From positions 1 through 43,298 of the forward strand of contig JADLAY010000086.1 of NCBI GenBank assembly GCA_020849765.1: a DNA stretch of 43,298 nt, in the 5' to 3' direction. The notes beneath the pieces are model-generated. The model was given only the letters and a program-made list of their open reading frames with translations, was not told the DNA's origin and did no database searches. The DNA comes from Anaerolineae bacterium. Lineage in GTDB: Bacteria > Chloroflexota > Anaerolineae > Aggregatilineales > Phototrophicaceae. The translations under genes and the position numbers were made by a program. Positions 7,547 to 16,179 of this stretch are shown here, one piece after another (positions within the stretch are counted from its first letter, which is position 1; every line of letters begins with the position of its first letter).

Positions 7547-8146
7547 CTAGACGAGATCCGACGAATCCTTTTGCGCCAAAATCGAATGCACGTCTTTGTT
7601 GGCCGATTCAACGACCTTCTGCACCGCCTTGATCTGCTCCGGGGTGCCGTAGCGGGCGGCCTGCATCACGCTCTCGAGCAGGGCCATGCCTGTGCGGCGC
7701 AGGTCGATCAACTGCGGCACGTCCGGGCCGTGATGACGCCGCCCGAAGGGGCCGAAGTCCGCCTCATGAGACGCCTCGTGCTCTTCCAGCAGCTTGCGCC
7801 CGGCGTCGGTGATGGTGTAGACGCGCTTGTCCTCGACGACCTCGCTGGTAACGCTGCCCTCTTCTTCGAGCAGTTGCAGCGTCGGATAGATGACGCCCGG
7901 ACTTGGGCGATAGAAGCCGCCGGAACGCTCTTCGATCGCCTTGATCAATTCGTAGCCGTGATGCGGCTCGTCCTTGAGCATGGCGAGCAGGACGAACTTG
8001 ACGTCCCCGCGGCGCTGGCGGAAGCGTCCGCGACCGCCGCCGCGGCCAAAGCCGCGTTCGTCAAAGGGCTGGCCGCCGAAGGGATCGTCGCCGTGACCGA
8101 AGCCGAAGCCTCGCCGTTTCATGAACCTGTGTGCTGGGTGGAACAT
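7547..8146 (-). CDS. PadR-family transcriptional regulator
   Basis: A 199-residue protein. After a 45-residue Gly/Arg/Phe-rich basic tail (GFGHGDDPFGG, RGGGRGRFRQRRGD), residues about 47-125 give a typical PadR winged helix: VKFVLLAMLKDEPHHGYELI, SPGVIYPTLQLLEEEG and VYTITDAGRKLLEEH. A C-terminal helical dimerisation region follows, shorter than in PadR class 1. The ATG at 8146 has GGAGAG six bases upstream. Its promoter contains a perfect 18-bp palindrome and a second inverted repeat, so autoregulation is likely. It lies 182 bases downstream of the giant RND transporter on the same strand and may control that gene too, as PadR genes often lie beside efflux pumps, but no similar palindrome is visible upstream of the transporter. 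Confidence 0.9.
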   Translation of the reverse strand: MFHPAHRFMKRRGFGFGHGDDPFGGQPFDERGFGRGGGRGRFRQRRGDVKFVLLAMLKDEPHHGYELIKAIEERSGGFYRPSPGVIYPTLQLLEEEGSVTSEVVEDKRVYTITDAGRKLLEEHEASHEADFGPFGRRHHGPDVPQLIDLRRTGMALLESVMQAARYGTPEQIKAVQKVVESANKDVHSILAQKDSSDLV

Positions 8147-8163
8147 TGTGTCTCTCCGTTATA

Positions 8164-8210
8164 GATATATCGCGATATATCCCATAGTATGACGATAAAG
8201 ATATATCGTC
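8164..8210. promoter_or_regulatory. Palindromic operator sites upstream of the PadR gene
   Basis: GATATATCGCGATATATC (8164-8181) is a perfect 18-bp palindrome 18 bases before the PadR start. A second inverted repeat, GACGATA (8191-8197) / TATCGTC (8204-8210), lies just upstream and shares the ATATATCG core. Repeated AT-rich dyads of this type are typical PadR binding sites, so negative autoregulation is the simplest reading. Confidence 0.7.
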
Positions 8211-8270
8211 AAGACACTTCGGCGTTTTCTGATACATTTCTTAGAGTGAGGATTTGCGGAGAGAGCAGCA

Positions 8271-8297
8271 CCGCCCGACCATGCGCTGGCCGGGCGG
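8271..8297 (-). terminator. GC-rich hairpin after the RND transporter gene
   Basis: Arms of 11 bases (8271-8281 and 8287-8297) pair with one G-U and a five-base loop, 32 bases after the RND stop on the minus strand. No strong U-run follows (TGCTGCTCTCT), so it may be a weak or factor-assisted terminator. Confidence 0.45.
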
Positions 8298-8328
8298 CGT
8301 TATTACGTGATGTGTCGTCGGCTCAGGC

Positions 8329-11300
8329 TCAGTCGCCCGCAGCCGCGACAGCACGACGATTGCGCTCGCGCACGAGCAGGCTGTAGACGACCGGCGTCAC
8401 GATCAGCGTCAGCAGCGTCGAGCTGACCAGACCGCCGATGACGACCGTGCCCAGCTCGGCGGCGATGATGGCGCCCTTGCTCAGGCCAATCGCCAGCGGG
8501 CTGAGCGCCAGGATCGTCGCCAGCGCCGTCATCAGGATCGGGCGCAGGCGGCGGGCGCCGCCTTCCATCAGCGCATCGTGGACGTTCATGTCCCGTTCTC
8601 GACGATTCGACTGCACGCGGTCGATCAAGACCACAGCGTTGGTCACGACGATGCCGATCAGCATCAGCAAGCCGATCATCGACGAGATACCGAGCACGCG
8701 GTCGGTCAGCGTCAGCAGGACGGCCGCGCCGACCGGCGCCACCGCGATACTGACGATGATCGCCAGCCAGCCGACGAACGACTGGAAGGTGACGACCAGG
8801 ATGACCGTGACGATGGCGATGGCGATGACCATGGCAATGCCCAGGCTGCGGAAGCCCTCGGTCTGCATCTGGCTCTCGAAGCCCTCGCTGACCGTGACCG
8901 TCGCCGGGAGATCCGGCATGGCCTGGACGGCGGCGATGCCCTGCGCCGTCACGCCGAGCGTGTTCTCGGTCTCCAGCTCGCCCGTGTAGCGCAGCGCCGT
9001 CTGCCGGTCGATGCGGATGATGGTGCCGCCGCCTTCGCCACCCGCCTGCGCCAGCGTGCTGCCCACGTTGATCAGGCCGGGGACCTGGTTGAGCGTTTCG
9101 ATCACACGCGCGTCAATCGCCTCGATATCGGCCTGCGGGCCGCTGACGACGACCGCGAAACCGCCGAAACCGCCCTGTTCCGTCAGCGATGCGGACGAGA
9201 CGGACACGTTGCCGACGCCGAAGATCTCCTCGGCGCGGGCGCGCACGATCTGCGCCAGTTCGTCCTGGCGCGTGGGCGACGCATCCAGCCCCAGCGTGAT
9301 CTCGCCGACGTTCTCGCTGACGCCCTGGTCGCCGAGCAAGAGCGATTCGACGCCCAGGCCTGCCCCACCGACGACGACCTGCACGCGCGTGATCTCATCC
9401 TTCGGCAGTTCTGCGTCGATGAACGCCTCCAGCTCGCGCGCCCTGGCGTCCGTCTCGGCGATCTTGGTGCCGGGCGGCATCGAAATCGAGACGGCCAACT
9501 GCGGTTCGCCGAACGAGGGCAGGAACGTCTGCGGGCGCGAGGCGAACAGCGCGAAACCGATCAGCATCGAGACGAGCGCGACGCCGAGGACGATGTACTT
9601 GTTGCGCCGGTTGTCGATAGCCCAGTGCAGCGCCGGGACGTAGATCTTCTCCAGCCAGCCTTCGTGATGCTCGCCGATCTCGCGCGGGTCGAGCAGCAGA
9701 TAGGCCAACAGCGGCACGACTGTGATTGCGACGATGAACGACGAGATGAGCGAGTAGGTGACCGCGAGGCCGAACGGCAGGAAGAATTCGCCGATGATGC
9801 CGCCGGTCAGGCCGAGCGGCAGGAAGACGACCACCGTCACCAGCGTGGCGACGAAGATCGCCATCGAAACATCGCGCACGCCCGCCAGCACCGCCGTCTT
9901 GCGGTCGCCGCCCTCCTGGACGTGGCGGAAGATGTTTTCCAGCACGACGATCGAGTCGTCGACGACGCGGCCAATGGCGACCGTCAGGCCGGACAGCGTC
10001 ATGATGTTGATCGTGATGTCTGCCGGGAACAGGCGCAGGACGAAACCCAGTAAGGACGAGTTCTCCGCCGCCGGTGCGATCAGGTTGTGGATGACCGGCG
10101 ACAGCCAGTGCATCGCGGCAAATGCCATCAGCACCGACAGTGGGATGCTGATCCCCGTCACCAGCGTGCTGCGCCACGACGGATACGGCAGCTTGCTCGG
10201 CAGGAACAGGAAGATCAGGCCGACGACGATGCCCGCGATCAGCATGAAGCGCGAGACGACGTCCGCATTGGCGAACGCCAGCCCCCAATCCCCGCCCGCA
10301 CCGTCAAGCTGCGCGTTGACGACCAGGAACAGGCCGATGCCGAAGACGAACAGCATGATGGCACCGGTGATGTTGCGCGGTCGCCGCGCCCAGACGCCGG
10401 AGCTGAGGAAGATCAGGATCATGATGACGGCGAAGATGGCGCCCAGCATGCCTTCGCGCGCGACGCCGCTGATCGACTCTTCGATGAAGCTCGCCTGCTC
10501 GAAGGCCAGGCCGACGGTGATCGAATCCTCGCGCTCGTCAATCGCGTGCAGCGCATTCTCCGCCGCGTAGAACGCCTCGATCGTGTTCGAGTCACTCGTC
10601 TTGAAGACGGTGACGAGCAGGCTGGAACTGCCATCCGTGCGCGTCACGTTTTCGGTCGGCACGAACGGGAGCGCACCGCTGGCGATACGCTCCTGCACGT
10701 CGTCCGGCAGCGTGGCGACCACGTCCTCCGGCAGCATCTGCAGCGCCTCGATGCGCAGGTTTTCTAAGAGCGACGGGTCGCGCTCGACCCAGTAGTCGAA
10801 CGCCTCTGGCGAGATGTTGCCATACAGGCTCGGCGCAAAGGCGATGCCCTGGGCCGAATCCCAGAAGCCGTTCAGGAAGTTGATCGGCGTCGGGAAGAAG
10901 CGGAACAGATCGTCTGCCGTGTCCAGCTCGACGCCGATGAAATCGCCGACGAACTGCCAGTCGCCGTTGAGCGCCGGGGCATCCGGGTCGGCGGGTGCCG
11001 CGTCGGTCGCGTAGAGTTCGGCCTGGGCAGCCGCCGCGCTCTGCTGATCGCCAGCGGCAATCGCGGCGACCGTCGTCGCGGTGGCTTCCGGCAGCGCGGC
11101 GGTCACGTCTTCCGGCAGCGATTGCAGCGCTTCCGGCGAGAACTTGACCAGCACGTCGCTGTCGAGCTTGCTGTAGAATTCCGGCTCCTGCGCCGCGAAG
11201 TAACGGAGCGTGGCCGGGGTCAGGCTGTCGAACAGGCGCGTCTCGTACCCGGCGAAGGCTTCCGGCACGTTCGCGTCAATCGTGTTGAGCGTCTCGGCGG

Positions 11301-13281
11301 CCGATCCATTGCCGAGCGCGAGCACGTCGGCGGCGGTCGCCAGCGGTTCGTCGCCGAACTGCGGCTGATTCGCCAGCGTGTTCCAGACGCCATCGAGCGG
11401 CGGCGCGAATTCGGGCAGCGCCAGCACCGCCGGGTCGAGCGCCTCGTAGACGGCGGGCTGCAGATCCGCGATGAAGGTCGGGTCATTCTGTTCCAGGAAG
11501 CTCATGATGTCCGGGCCGAGGCAGCCGATGATGATGTCGCCCAGGCGCAGACTGCTGGCCCCACCGAGCAGGCCGAGCGGGTTGACTCCGCACTCGGTCA
11601 GCGCGGGCAGGAAGTCGGCCACGTTGAACTGGCTGGCCGCATCCCCGCCACCTTCGCCGCCGCCCATCTGCGACAGCGCCGACGGATCGTTGAGGAAGGT
11701 CATGAAGCTGAGGAACTGGGCCGCGCTCAGACGATCGCTGCCTGCGAGCGAGGCCATCGACTCCGGCAGTTCGATCGAGATCAGATCGTCGGCACTGTCG
11801 AGCTGGACGCCGAGCTGCTCACCCATCAGGCTGAACAACTGCGGCAGCGCCGGGCCTTCCGGCACGGCGGTCGGCTGCACCTCGGCGGTGACGGTTTCGG
11901 TCGTCGCCTCTGCTTCCGTCTCCGGCGCGGCATCGACCGTTTCGACGGCGTCCGCCGTTTCAATGCCTTCGCCAGCGATGGTGAACGTCGCCAGCGGCAG
12001 ATCGTCAAAGCTGAACGTGATCAACTGCGGCGGCTGGATGCGCCACGGCTGCGGCAGATCGACCGGCGGGATGTCCGCCTGACCGGCCAGCGCCCCGGCC
12101 AGCGCCTTTGCGGCCAGCGCATCGCGCGTCAGGCCGTCGAGCGAGGCGATGTAGTCGGCGGGCAGCGCGGCGAACACGTCGTCCGGCATGGCGGCCAACT
12201 GCTCCGCCTTGAAATATTCGACCATCGTCGGCTCAATCGCGAGCATCTGCGTCACGTCGTTGACGGTCAGGTCGTCCGTCTGGCCGAGCGCGCCCGCGAT
12301 TTCGCCCGTGTCGAGGAAACCGTTGAAAACCGCGCCCAGGTTGCGCGTGAGCGTGCGCATCTCGAACAGGTCGCGCGCCGTCGAGAAGCGATCCATCTGC
12401 CAGCTTTCCGGCAGCGCGGGCGGGACTTGCGGCGCCTGCACGCTCGCATCGCTGAGGGCGGCGACCGCGGCGTCGTCGAGCGCGCCGTCGTAACCGATCT
12501 TGGGGCCGATCACCTGCCAGGTAGGCTGCGACAGGCCGAGCAGCTGGCTGCGCGACTCGCCCGAAGCGGTCGGCTCCGACGTGGCGCCCGCTTCGCCGGG
12601 CAGGATCTGCCCGCCGCTGATGCTGATGCTGGCGACCTGCGGCACCGTTTCCAGCGCGGGGATGATCTCCTGGTCGATCAGGCGGCGCAGCGCGGTTTCG
12701 TCGCCGCTCTGCGTCTTGCCCGCCAGGTAGGCGACGGCGGCGCGCACGGTCTCATCCGGCAGCGCGGCCCACGTCTCCGGCGCGAGCTGGAACAGGAAGT
12801 TGGCATCACGCCCGGCCAGGTAAAGGAGCACGTCCGGCGTCATGTCCGCCATCAGGCGGCTGGCGAACGCGCTTGCGTCCTCGCCTGCCGGGGCTTGAAT
12901 GCGCCGCAGCGGCAGCCAGACCGTATCGAGCGCCGCGCGCATCTCGTCGCGCAGACGATCCTGATTCATGCCGAAGTCGTTGCGCGCAATCACGATGCTG
13001 CCGAACGAGCCAGTCGTCGTCGATTCGAGATTGGCGACGTCGTCCACGCTCGCGAGCGCATCTTCCAGGCGGCTGGTCACGACGCTGAGCACCTGGTCGC
13101 TGCTCATGCCGCTCGCCTGCGTGAGGATGATCGTTTGTGGGAATTCAATGGGTGGGATCAATTCCTGGCGCATGCGCGTAATCGCGATCACGCCGAGCAC
13201 CGAAATCACCGCCATCAACACGAGGACGAGCGCGCCGAAGCGCACGGACAAACGCGTGATACTCGCAAAGAGTGCCTTCAT
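8329..13281 (-). CDS. Giant RND-superfamily efflux transporter with repeat-bearing periplasmic insert
   Basis: A 1650-residue inner-membrane transporter; standard HAE1/AcrB pumps have about 1040. TM1 is at residues 12-32 and TM2 only at about 944-962, so the first extracytoplasmic loop is about 900 residues instead of about 300. The insert has at least five copies of a helical motif with consensus P..........L..LP.DV.A.LP, near residues 160, 350, 597, 700 and 836, and three copies of a W/F..(V/M)G..(I/L)G motif near 255, 484 and 772. Two further hydrophobic segments, near 975-995 and 1010-1030, follow TM2, where normal pumps go straight on. The proton-relay helix is intact (GRVVDDSIVVLENI), and the second half (DRVLGISSMIGLLMLIGIVV) looks ordinary. 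ATG 13281 is supported by AGGAG ten bases upstream. No membrane-fusion or TolC gene is nearby, as expected in a cell without a typical outer membrane. The substrate is unknown. Confidence 0.9.
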   Translation of the reverse strand: MKALFASITRLSVRFGALVLVLMAVISVLGVIAITRMRQELIPPIEFPQTIILTQASGMSSDQVLSVVTSRLEDALASVDDVANLESTTTGSFGSIVIARNDFGMNQDRLRDEMRAALDTVWLPLRRIQAPAGEDASAFASRLMADMTPDVLLYLAGRDANFLFQLAPETWAALPDETVRAAVAYLAGKTQSGDETALRRLIDQEIIPALETVPQVASISISGGQILPGEAGATSEPTASGESRSQLLGLSQPTWQVIGPKIGYDGALDDAAVAALSDASVQAPQVPPALPESWQMDRFSTARDLFEMRTLTRNLGAVFNGFLDTGEIAGALGQTDDLTVNDVTQMLAIEPTMVEYFKAEQLAAMPDDVFAALPADYIASLDGLTRDALAAKALAGALAGQADIPPVDLPQPWRIQPPQLITFSFDDLPLATFTIAGEGIETADAVETVDAAPETEAEATTETVTAEVQPTAVPEGPALPQLFSLMGEQLGVQLDSADDLISIELPESMASLAGSDRLSAAQFLSFMTFLNDPSALSQMGGGEGGGDAASQFNVADFLPALTECGVNPLGLLGGASSLRLGDIIIGCLGPDIMSFLEQNDPTFIADLQPAVYEALDPAVLALPEFAPPLDGVWNTLANQPQFGDEPLATAADVLALGNGSAAETLNTIDANVPEAFAGYETRLFDSLTPATLRYFAAQEPEFYSKLDSDVLVKFSPEALQSLPEDVTAALPEATATTVAAIAAGDQQSAAAAQAELYATDAAPADPDAPALNGDWQFVGDFIGVELDTADDLFRFFPTPINFLNGFWDSAQGIAFAPSLYGNISPEAFDYWVERDPSLLENLRIEALQMLPEDVVATLPDDVQERIASGALPFVPTENVTRTDGSSSLLVTVFKTSDSNTIEAFYAAENALHAIDEREDSITVGLAFEQASFIEESISGVAREGMLGAIFAVIMILIFLSSGVWARRPRNITGAIMLFVFGIGLFLVVNAQLDGAGGDWGLAFANADVVSRFMLIAGIVVGLIFLFLPSKLPYPSWRSTLVTGISIPLSVLMAFAAMHWLSPVIHNLIAPAAENSSLLGFVLRLFPADITINIMTLSGLTVAIGRVVDDSIVVLENIFRHVQEGGDRKTAVLAGVRDVSMAIFVATLVTVVVFLPLGLTGGIIGEFFLPFGLAVTYSLISSFIVAITVVPLLAYLLLDPREIGEHHEGWLEKIYVPALHWAIDNRRNKYIVLGVALVSMLIGFALFASRPQTFLPSFGEPQLAVSISMPPGTKIAETDARARELEAFIDAELPKDEITRVQVVVGGAGLGVESLLLGDQGVSENVGEITLGLDASPTRQDELAQIVRARAEEIFGVGNVSVSSASLTEQGGFGGFAVVVSGPQADIEAIDARVIETLNQVPGLINVGSTLAQAGGEGGGTIIRIDRQTALRYTGELETENTLGVTAQGIAAVQAMPDLPATVTVSEGFESQMQTEGFRSLGIAMVIAIAIVTVILVVTFQSFVGWLAIIVSIAVAPVGAAVLLTLTDRVLGISSMIGLLMLIGIVVTNAVVLIDRVQSNRRERDMNVHDALMEGGARRLRPILMTALATILALSPLAIGLSKGAIIAAELGTVVIGGLVSSTLLTLIVTPVVYSLLVRERNRRAVAAAGD

Positions 13282-13501
13282 GCGTGGGAAGCTCCTGGGT
13301 CGTTGGCAAAGCAAAGCTAGGGTCGGGACGAACCGGACTCTTCCATCTTAACCCAGGTTACGGGGACGAAACATAGTGAATTCCGTCACAGACGTACGGC
13401 CCAAATTGTGTCGATTGACCTGAGACGAGGGCGGGGTTGACGAGGCCTGACCGCCGAGCCAACCGCATGCGCCAGGTGACGTCCAGCCCCCGACGTCTAC
13501 T

Positions 13502-15223
13502 TCATTGGCGGACGCTGTCCGGGCTGCGCACAGGCAGATGGACGCGGAAACTCATGCCGCCGGACGAGCGATTGCGCGCCTCGATCGTGCCGCCGTGCAG
13601 TTCGACGATCTTGCGCGAAATCGACAGCCCCAGCCCGGTGCCCGCGTTCTGCGGTCGATGCTCCTCGACGCGGTAGAACTCGTCGAAGATGTACGGCAGG
13701 CTGCTGAGCGGAATGCCCGGCCCTTCGTCCTTGACCTCGATCGTGATCATCGACGTCTCGGATAGGCAGGAGACGAAGACCGTCCCGGCATGATCGGTGT
13801 AACGGATGGCGTTGTCAACCAGATTGGAGAGCGCGACTCTCAGCCGGGTCTCATCGATAGCCAACCACACGGGCTGATCGCAGGGCTGAAAGACAAGCTG
13901 CTGGCTCTTCTTGTGCGCCATCGGCTCGAAGGTAGTGATCACCTGGCGCAGCAGTTCGTGCAGATCGATCGGCTTGAACTCGAGATCGCCTGGAGTCAAT
14001 TGGTCGAGCCGTGAGTGGTTGAGCATCTCGCCGAACATCTCTTTCAAGCGAACGGTCTGCTCCTCGATACGGCCCAGGTGCAGCTCCTGCTCGTCGCGCT
14101 GCGTGACCTTGCCCGCCAGGTACGTGCTCGTGTTGATGATCGAGAGCGGCGTCATGACGTCGTGCGAGACGTCGCTGACGAATTTGCGCAGCAGACGGAA
14201 ACGCTCACGTTCCACTTGCAGTTGGATCTGGCGCGCCTCGGCGTTCTTGCGCGCCGTGACGTCCTCAGCGCTGACCGCAATACTGTCCTCACCGACAGGG
14301 ACGATCTGCAGTTCCCACCAGACCTCGCGCACCATCAACACCTCGTTCTGGATCGGCAGCCTGGTCTTGACGACCTGGTGGCAGTAATCCAGCAGCGGCT
14401 GGCGGAAAGCCTCCGGGAGCATCGGCGAAATCGGCTTGCCGATCATCTGCTCATAGCTGAAGTGCGAGATGTCCAGTGCTCTGACGTTCACGTCGACCAC
14501 GACGAAGTCTTCGACCCCGCCTGCCGCGTCGTAGACTGACTTGAGCAGGTAGAAAATGCCGAAGCCCGCATCGATTGCCGCCCGAAAACGCGCTTCGCTC
14601 TCGGCCAGCTGCTGGTTGCGCCGCCGAAGTTGCGCTTCTGTCCGCAGCAGCATGTTGGTGCGAATGAGGATGACGATGGTCGTGATCACGAGCAGGGTCA
14701 GGACGCCCATCAGCTCCGACCAGTTGCCCGGAACCAACTGCGAGACGGCGAAGCAGCCCACGAGCGTGATCACTGCGGTGATGATGACGCGCTTCTGCGA
14801 GCGAAACATGCTCGCGGCGTAGATCGGCAGCACGGCGGTGATCGCGGAGGCCGAATCCTGATTGATGTAGAGCATCGCCACGGCGAGGGCGATCAATTCG
14901 ACGATCAGCAGATTGATCGCGGTTTCGACGTAGCGCGTGCGGCTCAGGTAATAGACCAGCAGCGTCGCCAGCGCGGACAGCAGGACGACTTTGCCGGTCA
15001 TGATGTGCGGGCCATAGACGGCGAACAGGGCCAGCGCACTCAGGACATGCAGCGGAAGTGCGATTAAGGTAAGGCTGGCAAGCAGACGAACGTTGAGCTG
15101 GGCGTTCGTATCCTTAACCAGCGGATGGGGTTTTGTCGCATCCACAGCCTGTTGCTGCAAGCTGCGGGCCAACATCTGCCTGCGTGACGACATCTCGAAA
15201 TCCAAAAGCGCCGATAGCCTCAT
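13502..15223 (-). CDS. Membrane sensor histidine kinase with PAS domain
   Basis: About 573 residues. Six hydrophobic segments fill roughly residues 45-190, followed by a PAS-like domain (SEARFRAAIDAGFGIFYLL onward), then HisKA with the phospho-acceptor in SHDVMTPLSI near residue 353 and a HATPase domain with N box NLVDNAIRYTD near 466, DEGPGIP, and GTGLGLSISRKIVELHGG near 529. It should autophosphorylate in response to a membrane or cytoplasmic signal and pass the phosphate to a response regulator. None is encoded in this window, so it is an orphan kinase. The start is uncertain: ATG 15223 and ATG 15193 both lack a good ribosome site, and a longer frame to 15382 has an implausible N-terminus. 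It lies 220 bases upstream of the RND gene on the same strand, which hints at but does not prove a shared function. Confidence 0.85.
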   Translation of the reverse strand: MRLSALLDFEMSSRRQMLARSLQQQAVDATKPHPLVKDTNAQLNVRLLASLTLIALPLHVLSALALFAVYGPHIMTGKVVLLSALATLLVYYLSRTRYVETAINLLIVELIALAVAMLYINQDSASAITAVLPIYAASMFRSQKRVIITAVITLVGCFAVSQLVPGNWSELMGVLTLLVITTIVILIRTNMLLRTEAQLRRRNQQLAESEARFRAAIDAGFGIFYLLKSVYDAAGGVEDFVVVDVNVRALDISHFSYEQMIGKPISPMLPEAFRQPLLDYCHQVVKTRLPIQNEVLMVREVWWELQIVPVGEDSIAVSAEDVTARKNAEARQIQLQVERERFRLLRKFVSDVSHDVMTPLSIINTSTYLAGKVTQRDEQELHLGRIEEQTVRLKEMFGEMLNHSRLDQLTPGDLEFKPIDLHELLRQVITTFEPMAHKKSQQLVFQPCDQPVWLAIDETRLRVALSNLVDNAIRYTDHAGTVFVSCLSETSMITIEVKDEGPGIPLSSLPYIFDEFYRVEEHRPQNAGTGLGLSISRKIVELHGGTIEARNRSSGGMSFRVHLPVRSPDSVRQ

Positions 15224-15357
15224 CACTAGTAAGCATAGCGCACAACGCCTGTAAGGTGACTTAACTTCGATGAGTGATAGATAGCTAATATGACGGACGT
15301 AATGCACCGGGAGTTCCAGGCACAGCATTGTGCTGGCTGCTTCGGGTGCCCGACGGC

Positions 15358-15395
15358 ACATGGCTGGGACATGTGCGCACACGTCCCAGCCATGT
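15358..15395. repeat. Perfect 13-bp inverted repeat with 12-base spacer
   Basis: ACATGGCTGGGAC (15358-15370) and GTCCCAGCCATGT (15383-15395) are exact reverse complements, and the spacer itself is a near-palindrome (GTGCGCAC). It sits between the end of the unknown gene at 15430 and the histidine kinase start. No U-run follows on either strand, so it is not a classical terminator. It could be a factor-independent pause, a protein site or a small mobile repeat. Confidence 0.6.
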
Positions 15396-15429
15396 TGAGG
15401 TGGATTCCGTACGTTACACGCCCAGGCCG

Positions 15430-16179
15430 CTACTCTTCCTCTTCCAGCTTGAACTCTTCCTCCACCGGCGGCTCGACCAGCGCGAACTCACTCACGCCGC
15501 TCGCTTGCGCCATGTTGACGATGCGCGGATCGTCGGTGTAGAGGATGCGGTCGAGGAAGCCGCGTTCGAGCGCAGGCGGCGCGTTGCCGAGCAGGACGTG
15601 CGTCCGCGCGCGCGAGAGCACGTTGAGCACGAACAGCGGATCGGTCGCGCGCCAGATGACGGGCGGCTGCTCGATCGCCTGGAAGCGCGCGACCAGTGCC
15701 GCCTTGACCTCCTGCCGCCAGGTGTAGACAAGCGCGGCGCCCATGAACGGCGCCTCGCCCCAGGCAGCGTCGAGCCTGGCTTCCAGCGCGGCCTCGGCTT
15801 CGGCATGGTTTTCCAGCTCCGCCGCGAACACGTGCGCCGAGGTCGGCGGCGGCGGAGGCAGCGGCTTGAACGGGCTGGGACGGGTGTTCGGCGCCGCCGG
15901 GTGCGTGGGATGCGGTTCTTCCTGGTTGAGCGGGCTTTCGGGCAGCGCCGCCAGCGGGCTGCGCTTCGGCTTGTGCAAACCCGCCGCCTTGTAGACGTCG
16001 TCCAGAATACCGCCGATGTCGAAGTAGACGATCGTGTCCACCAGCGGCGCGAACTCCCAGATGACGCGCTGATTCGGGCGCGCACCCAGCCCACCCAACG
16101 GCGTGCCAGGGCGCGGCGGGAACGGCGGCGGAGTCGACGGCGGGGTGCCGCCCGGCGTCGTGCGTTTGAGCAAACTCAT
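15430..16179 (-). CDS. Uncharacterised proline-rich protein coupled to a MoxR-type ATPase
   Basis: A 249-residue protein I do not recognise. Residues 8-30 and about 75-117 are proline-rich and probably disordered (TPPSTPPPFPPRPGTP; SPFKPLPPPPPTS). The part from about 118 to 235 looks folded and mostly helical (AELENHAEAEAALEARLDAA, then AALVYTWRQEVKAALVARF), and the C-terminus is acidic (PPVEEEFKLEEEE). No signal peptide, membrane helix or VWA MIDAS motif (DxSxS) is visible. Its start overlaps the end of the upstream AAA+ ATPase by four bases, so the two are translationally coupled and the protein is probably an adaptor or substrate of that ATPase. Two other open frames cover the same bases but have arginine-rich, unlikely translations. 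Confidence 0.75.
   Translation of the reverse strand: MSLLKRTTPGGTPPSTPPPFPPRPGTPLGGLGARPNQRVIWEFAPLVDTIVYFDIGGILDDVYKAAGLHKPKRSPLAALPESPLNQEEPHPTHPAAPNTRPSPFKPLPPPPPTSAHVFAAELENHAEAEAALEARLDAAWGEAPFMGAALVYTWRQEVKAALVARFQAIEQPPVIWRATDPLFVLNVLSRARTHVLLGNAPPALERGFLDRILYTDDPRIVNMAQASGVSEFALVEPPVEEEFKLEEEE

Noticed and set aside
8147..8328. RND operator in the PadR leader
   Set aside because: This spacer is downstream of the RND gene; it can only be the PadR promoter.
11122..13320. 732-codon plus-strand open frame antisense to the RND gene
   Set aside because: Arg/Gln/Asp-rich translation with no domain; shadow of the codon bias of the real minus-strand gene.
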